Part shown: in pieces, positions 1-4,280 of the stretch
How the letters are laid out: each line of letters opens with the position of its first letter
How positions within the stretch are numbered: the stretch's first letter is position 1
Origin: Candidatus Sulfotelmatobacter sp.
Lineage (GTDB): Bacteria > Acidobacteriota > Terriglobia > Terriglobales > Acidobacteriaceae
DNA: 5,920 nucleotides
Assembly: GCA_030044775.1 (NCBI GenBank)
Contig: JASICF010000263.1
Span: 1 to 5,920 of the forward strand
Direction: 5' to 3'
Program-made: the position numbers and the translations under genes
Notes under the pieces: generated by a model
Databases searched by the model: none
What the model was told of the DNA's origin: nothing
Seen by the model: only the letters and a program-made list of their open reading frames with translations

Positions 1-165
1 TTGCCGCAAAACGACGCCCTCAGTAAAAACGCGAGCACGCTCACGTTGGCACGAGAACCGTCTGCATTGGCGGGCCATCTGCACGTTGACACCACGTCCC
101 CAAGCTGATAAAAGTTAACGTTCTCTCCGTAAGATTCTGCGCCAGAGGTTTGCGCGTTCGCGGAC
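1..165 (+). other. Upstream flank of nuoC; possible tail of an unidentified gene
   Basis: No gene can be named here. Frame 1 is open from the left edge to tandem stops TGA-TAA at 106-111 and would encode a 35-residue C-terminal tail (ending HVDTTSPS); frame 2 is also open, to a TAA at 116-118. In the usual nuo order nuoB would end just before nuoC, and NuoB tails vary, so the frame 1 peptide could be its end, but it has no cysteine or other family motif that would prove it. Positions 112-165 are then untranslated leader for nuoC. The antisense open frame across this region looks like a composition shadow. Confidence 0.25.
86..114 (+). promoter_or_regulatory. Candidate sigma-70-type promoter upstream of nuoC
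   Basis: A perfect -35 hexamer TTGACA lies at 86-91. Seventeen bases further on, TAAAAG (109-114) matches the -10 consensus TATAAT at four of six positions; GATAAA (107-112) is an alternative at 15-nt spacing. Transcription would begin near 120, giving a leader of about 45 nt before the nuoC ATG. The site sits at the end of the possible upstream reading frame, so it would be an internal promoter if nuoA and nuoB precede nuoC. A single box pair this short can occur by chance. Confidence 0.3.
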
Positions 166-333
166 ATGCCGGACGAAACCAAGTCGCCCTCACCACCAAC
201 GCCTCCGGGCGATTCGAAGCCGTCAGCGGAAAAACCTGCAGCATCCACCGCTCCACCCAAGCCGGCTGCGACCACGCCTGCGGCAAAACCTGCCGCTGCG
301 CCGCCCAAGGCTCCCGTGCCCGCGCCGACGCCC
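166..333 (+). other. Pro/Ala-rich N-terminal extension of NuoC
   Basis: Residues 1-56 of NuoC are low in complexity, with repeated PxPAA and KPAA steps (for example KPAAT and KPAAAPPKAP). It has no cysteines and no hydrophobic run. The segment is probably a disordered or polyproline-II tail on the cytoplasmic face; its role is unknown. It precedes the first residue that aligns with typical NuoC proteins. Confidence 0.75.
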
Positions 334-822
334 TGGGATTCGCCAATGGTCGCGAAGCTCAGGTCCACGTATGGCTCCGGCATCGAGCCGCTGACTTATG
401 CAGGGCAGAACTATATGGTGGTCGACTGCTCGCTGATTCCGGAGCTTCTGTACGTTTTGCGTAACGAAGAGAAGTTTGACTACTGCGTCGACATCACCGC
501 GGTGCATTATCCACAGCGCGAAAAGCAATTTGATGTGATTTGGGTGCTTTACTCGTTTCCGCGCAATGAGCGGATCCGAGTGAAGACGCAGATCGCGGAC
601 GGCGCTGCACTGCCCAGTTCTGTACCGATCTGGCCGGCTGCGAATTGGCTCGAGCGCGAGGTTTACGACATGTTTGGCATCAGGTTCGACGGGCATCCCG
701 ACTTGAAACGCATCCTTCTGCCCGACGGGTGGAAGGGACATCCCCTGCGCAAGGATTACGGCATCCTCCAGCAGGATGACCAGTGGGTTCAGATCAACCT
801 GGGTATTGAAAGCGGACAGTAG
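166..822 (+). CDS. nuoC: NADH-quinone oxidoreductase subunit C (30 kDa subunit)
   Basis: 218-residue NuoC, a cytoplasmic subunit of the peripheral arm of complex I that packs against NuoD and helps connect the iron-sulfur chain to the quinone site; it carries no cofactor. The 30-kDa signature is intact at residues 163-184 (EREVYDMFGIRFDGHPDLKR), followed by the LLPDGWKGHPLRKDY block. The conserved fold begins near residue 57 (WDSPMV). Residues 2-56 are an extension built almost entirely of Pro, Ala, Lys, Ser and Thr, with no hydrophobic core, so it is not a signal peptide. ATG 166 is the only ATG/GTG/TTG between the in-frame stop at 130-132 and the body. The nearest purine-rich motif (AGAGG, 144-148) is 17 nt away, which is far, so ATG 346 (Met61) remains a possible alternative start. 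It is a stand-alone gene, not the NuoCD fusion of enterobacteria. nuoD follows after 5 nt. Confidence 0.95.
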   Translation: MPDETKSPSPPTPPGDSKPSAEKPAASTAPPKPAATTPAAKPAAAPPKAPVPAPTPWDSPMVAKLRSTYGSGIEPLTYAGQNYMVVDCSLIPELLYVLRNEEKFDYCVDITAVHYPQREKQFDVIWVLYSFPRNERIRVKTQIADGAALPSSVPIWPAANWLEREVYDMFGIRFDGHPDLKRILLPDGWKGHPLRKDYGILQQDDQWVQINLGIESGQ

Positions 823-827
823 TAACG

Positions 828-1979
828 ATGACCGACCAGAAGACGCTCTCGCATCTCGATCTCGAAACTCCCGAGAAGCCGTTTCTGGATGCGAATGAGC
901 TCGTCATCAACATGGGACCGCAGCATCCTGCCACGCACGGGGTGCTGCGCGTTATTCTGCGGCTTGATGGCGAAAAAGTTCTTGGCCTCGAATGCGTCAT
1001 CGGATACCTGCATCGCGGCGTCGAAAAAATTGGCGAGCATCGCACCTACACGATGTTCAATCCGTACGTCGATCGCATGGATTATGTCGCCGCGGTTTCC
1101 AACGGGCTTGGCTATTGCGAAACCGTAGAAAAGCTGCTGAATGTCGAAGCGCCACCCCGCGCACAGCACGTTAGGGTCATTCTGACCGAGCTGAATCGAA
1201 TCGCGAGCCACCAGCTCTGGCTGGGAACGCATGCGCTCGATATTGGAGCAATCACGCCGCTCTTTTATACCTTTCGCGACCGCGAAGAGATTCTCAAGAT
1301 TTTCGAGAAGTATTGCGGCGCACGCCTGACCACGCACGCGTTCCGCATTGGTGGTTTGCAATACGAAACCTATGCCGGTTTCGAGAAGGAAGTTAAGAAC
1401 TTTCTCGATTTCTTCCGCCCCAAGATCGACGAGTATGAGGAACTGCTCACCAGCAACCGGATTTGGGTTGAGCGCACCAAGGGCGTGGGAAAAATTTCCG
1501 CGCAAGATTGCATTGCTCTCGGCGTCACCGGGCCGGTTCTGCGCGCGAGTGGCGTGAAATGGGATTTGCGCAAAGCCCAGCCCTACGCTTGTTATAAGAA
1601 TTTTGATTTCGAAATTCCCATTGGCCAGAATGGCGACACTTATGATCGTTATCTGGTCCGAATGGTCGAGATGCGGCAGTCGGTGCGGATTATCCAGCAG
1701 GCAGTCGATGCTCTGCCCGAAGGCCCGATTATGGCGAAGGTTCCGAAAGTGATGAAGCCGCCTGCGGGCGAGGTCTACCACTCGATCGAAGCGCCGAAGG
1801 GCGAACTGGGATACTTCATCGTCAGCGATGGATCGACTCAGCCTTATCGGCTGCGGGTGCGGCCTCCTTCGTTTGTGAACCTGCAGGCGCTTGATCAGAT
1901 GTGCCGCGGGCAGCTTGTGGCTGATGTGATCGCGGTGATCGGCACGCTCGATATCGTTCTCGGCGAGGTGGACCGCTGA
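828..1979 (+). CDS. nuoD: NADH-quinone oxidoreductase subunit D (49 kDa subunit)
   Basis: 383-residue NuoD, related to the large subunit of [NiFe] hydrogenases; with NuoB and NuoH it forms the quinone-reducing cavity of complex I. The 49-kDa signature is present at residues 62-72 (HRGVEKIGEHR). Against Thermus Nqo4, from memory, the quinone head-group ligands His38 and Tyr87 correspond to His37 (in GPQHPATHG) and Tyr86 (in DRMDY). The conserved Asp of ALDIGA is Asp138. The C-terminus ends in the family-typical GEVDR, so the gene is complete. It is about 26 residues shorter than Thermus Nqo4 between GPI (residue 301) and APKGELGYF, where a helical segment (SMEAxIxHFK type in other lineages) is missing. 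The start ATG lies 5 nt after the nuoC stop with only a weak GGACAG-like Shine-Dalgarno, so coupled translation is likely. The stop codon overlaps the nuoH ATG. Confidence 0.97.
   Translation: MTDQKTLSHLDLETPEKPFLDANELVINMGPQHPATHGVLRVILRLDGEKVLGLECVIGYLHRGVEKIGEHRTYTMFNPYVDRMDYVAAVSNGLGYCETVEKLLNVEAPPRAQHVRVILTELNRIASHQLWLGTHALDIGAITPLFYTFRDREEILKIFEKYCGARLTTHAFRIGGLQYETYAGFEKEVKNFLDFFRPKIDEYEELLTSNRIWVERTKGVGKISAQDCIALGVTGPVLRASGVKWDLRKAQPYACYKNFDFEIPIGQNGDTYDRYLVRMVEMRQSVRIIQQAVDALPEGPIMAKVPKVMKPPAGEVYHSIEAPKGELGYFIVSDGSTQPYRLRVRPPSFVNLQALDQMCRGQLVADVIAVIGTLDIVLGEVDR
1966..1971 (+). promoter_or_regulatory. Ribosome binding site for nuoH
   Basis: AGGTGG, five of six matches to AGGAGG, ends 7 nt before the nuoH ATG at 1979. 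It lies inside the last codons of nuoD (the GlyGluValAsp stretch). It supports the overlapping start chosen for nuoH. Confidence 0.6.
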
Positions 1980-3256
1980 TGCAATCTGTCATTCAGTACA
2001 TCACGTCCTATCTCGGCAGCAATCAGACGCCCGGCGCCGCGGGCAATCTGTTCTGGGTGTTCGTTTACATCATGTTGGTTTTCGGGGGTCTCTCCGTCGC
2101 TGTCATCGCGATGAACTGGCTCGAACGCAAGATCCTGGCGCACATGCAAGTGAGGCTGGGGCCGATGAGAGTGGGTCCGCACGGATTGCTGCAACCGATT
2201 GCCGACGCTCTCAAATTGCTGCTCAAAGAAGACCTGATACCCGCAGACGCGGACCGCGTAATTTTCTGGGCCGCCCCGTTCATGGTCGTGCTCGCGGCGT
2301 TTACCGTATTCGTCGTCGTTCCCTTCGGGCCGACGCATGCGATTACCGACATGAACATCGGAATTCTGTTCATGCTGGGCGTGTCGTCGTTGAGCGTGCT
2401 GGGAATTGTGATGGCAGGCTGGGCGTCGAATTCGCACTATCCGTTGATTGGCGCACTGCGCTCCAGCGCGCAGATGGTTTCTTATGAAGTTGCCATGGGT
2501 ATGGCGGTGGTTTCAGTCATTCTAATGACGAGCTTGAACGCGGCTGGGACCGGCACGTTGAGTATGATCGGCATCGTGCAAGCGCAGCTTGCACAGCACG
2601 AGTGGTTCATTTTTAAATTCTTTCCTCTCGGACTGATTGCCTTTTTCATCTTCGCAGTCGCCATGGTTGCGGAAACCAATCGCGCACCGTTCGATCTGGC
2701 CGAGGCGGAGTCTGAACTGACCGCCGGATTTCACACCGAGTACAGCGGTTTTCGCTGGTCGCTGTTTTTTCTCGCCGAATATTCGGCGATGATTGCGGTT
2801 TCGTCGATCGCGGTGACTCTATGGCTCGGCGGCTGGCTGCGGCCATTTCCCAACATGCTGGCCGGCGCTGGATGGGAGCAGTTTTTCTCGTTTATTCCCG
2901 GCACTTCGTTTCTTTTTCTCGCGGCTCTTTGTTTCTACAGCACGGCGCGCATGCCGAAGCATCCCTACTTCCGAATTCAGACGATTGGCCTGGCGGGATT
3001 TGGAGCGGTTCTCGGCCTGGTTGGGTTGATTCTTTTCATCCCGCCGGTGCGCGCGTGGGTGCAGGATATTTTCTGGTTCTCCGCCAAGGTCGCCGGATTT
3101 ATGTATCTCTACATTTGGTATCGCGGCACATTCCCGCGGTATCGCTTCGACCAATTGATGAAGATGGGATGGAAAGTTCTGCTGCCGATGGGATTGGGCA
3201 TTCTGATCCTGACGGCGGGAGTGGCTTTGTATCAGCAAAATCTATGGCACCCGTAG
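1979..3256 (+). CDS. nuoH: NADH-quinone oxidoreductase subunit H (ND1-type membrane subunit)
   Basis: 425-residue integral membrane subunit that anchors the peripheral arm and forms the entry of the quinone tunnel and the first part of the proton path. Both family signatures are present: GLLQPIADALKLLLKED at 69-85, and PFDLAEAESELTAG at 237-250 after AETNRA. Other conserved blocks are ERKILAHMQVRLGPMRVGP (50-67) and FHTEYSGFRW (251-260). About ten hydrophobic segments can be seen, near residues 23-45, 94-117, 126-148, 168-186, 210-232, 262-284, 306-321, 336-357, 364-381 and 399-417. Typical NuoH has about 325-350 residues and eight helices. The surplus lies between GGW (284-286) and FWFSAK (365-370), which are separated by 78 residues here but roughly 10 in E. 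coli. The ATG overlaps the nuoD stop (TGATG) and has a good Shine-Dalgarno. The 3' end overlaps nuoJ by 13 nt. nuoI, usually next, is absent. Confidence 0.97.
   Translation: MQSVIQYITSYLGSNQTPGAAGNLFWVFVYIMLVFGGLSVAVIAMNWLERKILAHMQVRLGPMRVGPHGLLQPIADALKLLLKEDLIPADADRVIFWAAPFMVVLAAFTVFVVVPFGPTHAITDMNIGILFMLGVSSLSVLGIVMAGWASNSHYPLIGALRSSAQMVSYEVAMGMAVVSVILMTSLNAAGTGTLSMIGIVQAQLAQHEWFIFKFFPLGLIAFFIFAVAMVAETNRAPFDLAEAESELTAGFHTEYSGFRWSLFFLAEYSAMIAVSSIAVTLWLGGWLRPFPNMLAGAGWEQFFSFIPGTSFLFLAALCFYSTARMPKHPYFRIQTIGLAGFGAVLGLVGLILFIPPVRAWVQDIFWFSAKVAGFMYLYIWYRGTFPRYRFDQLMKMGWKVLLPMGLGILILTAGVALYQQNLWHP
2837..3070 (+). other. Two-helix insertion in NuoH between canonical TM6 and TM7
   Basis: NuoH residues 287-364 include two hydrophobic segments (about 306-321, FLFLAALCFY; and 336-357, GAVLGLVGLILF) joined by a basic linker ARMPKHPYFR. 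From the known topology of NuoH, this loop would be on the periplasmic side. Because two helices are added, the orientation of the last two canonical helices (YRGTFPRYRFDQLM region onward) is kept. The reading frame and codon use are continuous with the rest of the gene, so it is not a frameshift artefact. Confidence 0.7.
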
Positions 3257-3756
3257 CCACACCATTTTTCTTTTACCTGCTCTCCGCGCTGATGCTCGCG
3301 GGCGGCATCCTCGTCATCACGCGAAAGAATCCGGTGCACTCGGCGCTGGCGCTGATCACCACGCTGCTCGCCCAAGCGGCGATTTACCTCATGCTCTACG
3401 CACCGTTCGTCGCTGGCGTGCAGATCATTCTTTATGCCGGCGGCATTATGGTGTTATTCCTGTTCGTGATCATGCTGGTCAGCATCGACCGCTCCATCAA
3501 GGAACGGCAGTTCAACAGCCAGTGGCTGATCGGCGTAGTTGCGGCGACGGCGCTCGGCGGACTATTCATCGCCGTGTATACAAAAGGAACAGATCTGTTC
3601 CCGGGTCAAGCCACGCTGGCCGCGGCGGAGGGCGACAATACGCAACGCCTGGCAAGCCTGCTATACGGTCAATACATGTTCTCGTTCGAGATCGCATCGC
3701 TCTTGCTGCTGGTGGCGATTATCGGCGCCGTTGTAATGGCGAAGAAAAGGATTTGA
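3244..3756 (+). CDS. nuoJ: NADH-quinone oxidoreductase subunit J (ND6-type membrane subunit)
   Basis: 170-residue membrane subunit that sits between NuoH and the antiporter-like subunits. The ND6 hallmark, the third helix with its glycine-rich pi-bulge, reads QIILYAGGIMVLFLFVIML at residues 60-78. Five hydrophobic segments are visible, at about 8-25, 33-52, 58-79, 94-112 and 146-165, with a charged loop after the third helix (SIDRSIKERQ). The length matches the family. ATG 3244 lies inside the last codons of nuoH (13-nt overlap in another frame). The frame stays open far upstream, but that part is the nuoH sequence out of frame and lacks membrane character. No Shine-Dalgarno sits at a usual distance (GGGAG ends 22 nt away), so re-initiation after nuoH is likely. 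nuoJ follows nuoH directly with no nuoI. Confidence 0.95.
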   Translation: MAPVATPFFFYLLSALMLAGGILVITRKNPVHSALALITTLLAQAAIYLMLYAPFVAGVQIILYAGGIMVLFLFVIMLVSIDRSIKERQFNSQWLIGVVAATALGGLFIAVYTKGTDLFPGQATLAAAEGDNTQRLASLLYGQYMFSFEIASLLLLVAIIGAVVMAKKRI

Positions 3757-3837
3757 ATCGGGAAGGGCACGACTTTAGTCGTGCCGCCAGTAACTCTTAC
3801 AACGAGCGGCTTTAGCCGCCGGGTGCAGAAAGCGAAG
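3757..3837 (+). repeat. REP-like pair of palindromes between nuoJ and nuoK
   Basis: Two hairpins lie in the 81-nt gap. The first, GGCACGACTTTAGTCGTGCC (3766-3785), is a 20-nt palindrome with a 9-bp stem. The second, GCGGCTTTAGCCGC (3806-3819), has a 6-bp stem. They share the 12-mer CGRCTTTAGYCG (3770-3781 and 3807-3818), in which an A-T pair in one is replaced by a G-C pair in the other, so pairing is kept while sequence changes. No T-tract follows either stem, so they do not look like intrinsic terminators. From memory, hairpins with this core recur in acidobacterial intergenic DNA; copy number cannot be seen here. The element may act on mRNA stability or be a passive mobile repeat. Confidence 0.75.
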
Positions 3838-4188
3838 ATGCAATCGATGCTCCACATCACGACGCTGCATTACCTGGTTCTAGGCGCAGCGCTTTTTCTG
3901 CTAGGAGTGATCGGTGTTCTCACCCGTCGGAACGTGGTTATTGTCCTGATGTCGATCGAACTGATTCTGAACGCGGTAAATCTGAACCTGGTTGCGTTCT
4001 CGCATTACTGGCAAAGCATGCCTGCGCGGGTCGGCGGGGGGCCGACGGCTCTGCATGGACAGATATTCTCGATTTTTGTGATCACCGATGCCGCCGCGGA
4101 AGCTGCGGTCGGATTGGGCATTCTGATCGCCTTCTTCCGGAATAAGGAGACGGTGAATATTGACGAAGTGAATTTGTTGAAGTGGTGA
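3838..4188 (+). CDS. nuoK: NADH-quinone oxidoreductase subunit K (ND4L-type membrane subunit)
   Basis: 116-residue three-helix membrane subunit carrying two glutamates of the central proton path. Glu41 (MSIELILNAVN) and Glu88 (TDAAAEAAVGLG) correspond to E. coli NuoK Glu36 and Glu72; the cytoplasmic loop LTRRN (28-32) matches the conserved Arg-Arg-Asn. Helices are near residues 12-28, 33-56 and 76-100. The family-typical tail NKETVNIDEVNLLKW is present. Glu-to-Glu spacing is 47 residues against 36 in E. coli, owing to an added MPARVGGGPTAL stretch in the TM2-TM3 loop. ATG 3838 was chosen because AGAAAG (3827-3832) lies 5 nt upstream; ATG 3847 (MLHITT, preceded at 9 nt by GAAG) is equally possible and would shorten the protein by three residues. 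A GTG at 3781 is unlikely since it starts inside a palindrome. Confidence 0.94.
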   Translation: MQSMLHITTLHYLVLGAALFLLGVIGVLTRRNVVIVLMSIELILNAVNLNLVAFSHYWQSMPARVGGGPTALHGQIFSIFVITDAAAEAAVGLGILIAFFRNKETVNIDEVNLLKW

Positions 4189-4249
4189 AAAATGCGCTTC
4201 CAGCTGCTAGCCACTAGCTTCTAGCAAGTCACGGATTGCTAGGAGCAGA

Positions 4250-4280
4250 GCTAGAAGCTAGAAGCTAGGAGCTAGAAGCT
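4250..4280 (+). repeat. Tandem 7-bp repeat array (GCTAGAA)
   Basis: Four heptamers in a row, GCTAGAA (4250-4256), GCTAGAA (4257-4263), GCTAGGA (4264-4270) and GCTAGAA (4271-4277), followed by a partial unit GCT (4278-4280). The left arm at 4205-4225 is a degenerate array of the reverse complement, with CTAG again spaced by 7 nt (4207, 4214, 4221). In all, CTAG occurs eight times between 4207 and 4275, which is extreme for a tetranucleotide usually rare in bacteria. Slipped-strand copying is a plausible origin. It directly abuts the nuoL reading frame. Confidence 0.85.
4267..4271 (+). promoter_or_regulatory. Repeat-derived Shine-Dalgarno for nuoL
   Basis: AGGAG at 4267-4271 arises from the single A-to-G change in the third heptamer (GCTAGGA) plus the first base of the fourth. 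It ends 7 nt before CTG 4279, an ideal spacing. No comparable site precedes ATG 4339. Confidence 0.5.

Noticed and set aside
789..1781. 330-codon antisense open frame opposite nuoD
   Set aside because: It covers nuoD, whose product is unmistakable, and its translation has no recognisable motif; long antisense frames are common opposite GC-rich genes.
1895..2437. 180-codon antisense open frame opposite the start of nuoH
   Set aside because: Its product is rich in His, Arg and Asn as expected from reading a membrane-protein gene backwards, and no ribosome site or family motif was seen.
2821..3243. In-frame upstream extension of nuoJ
   Set aside because: The extra 141 residues come from out-of-frame nuoH sequence and are not membrane-like; nuoJ homology begins at ATG 3244.
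3766..3785. Intrinsic terminator after nuoJ
   Set aside because: The stem is strong but is followed by GCCAGTAACT rather than a T-run, and the operon continues.
3781..3837. GTG 3781 as a start for nuoK
   Set aside because: The GTG lies inside the first palindrome and the extension is translated repeat; NuoK homology starts around HYLVLG shortly after ATG 3838/3847.
4192..4224. 10-codon mini-ORF (MRFQLLATSF) between nuoK and nuoL
   Set aside because: It is formed mostly by the left arm of the inverted repeat, has no clear ribosome site and is too short to support as a leader peptide.
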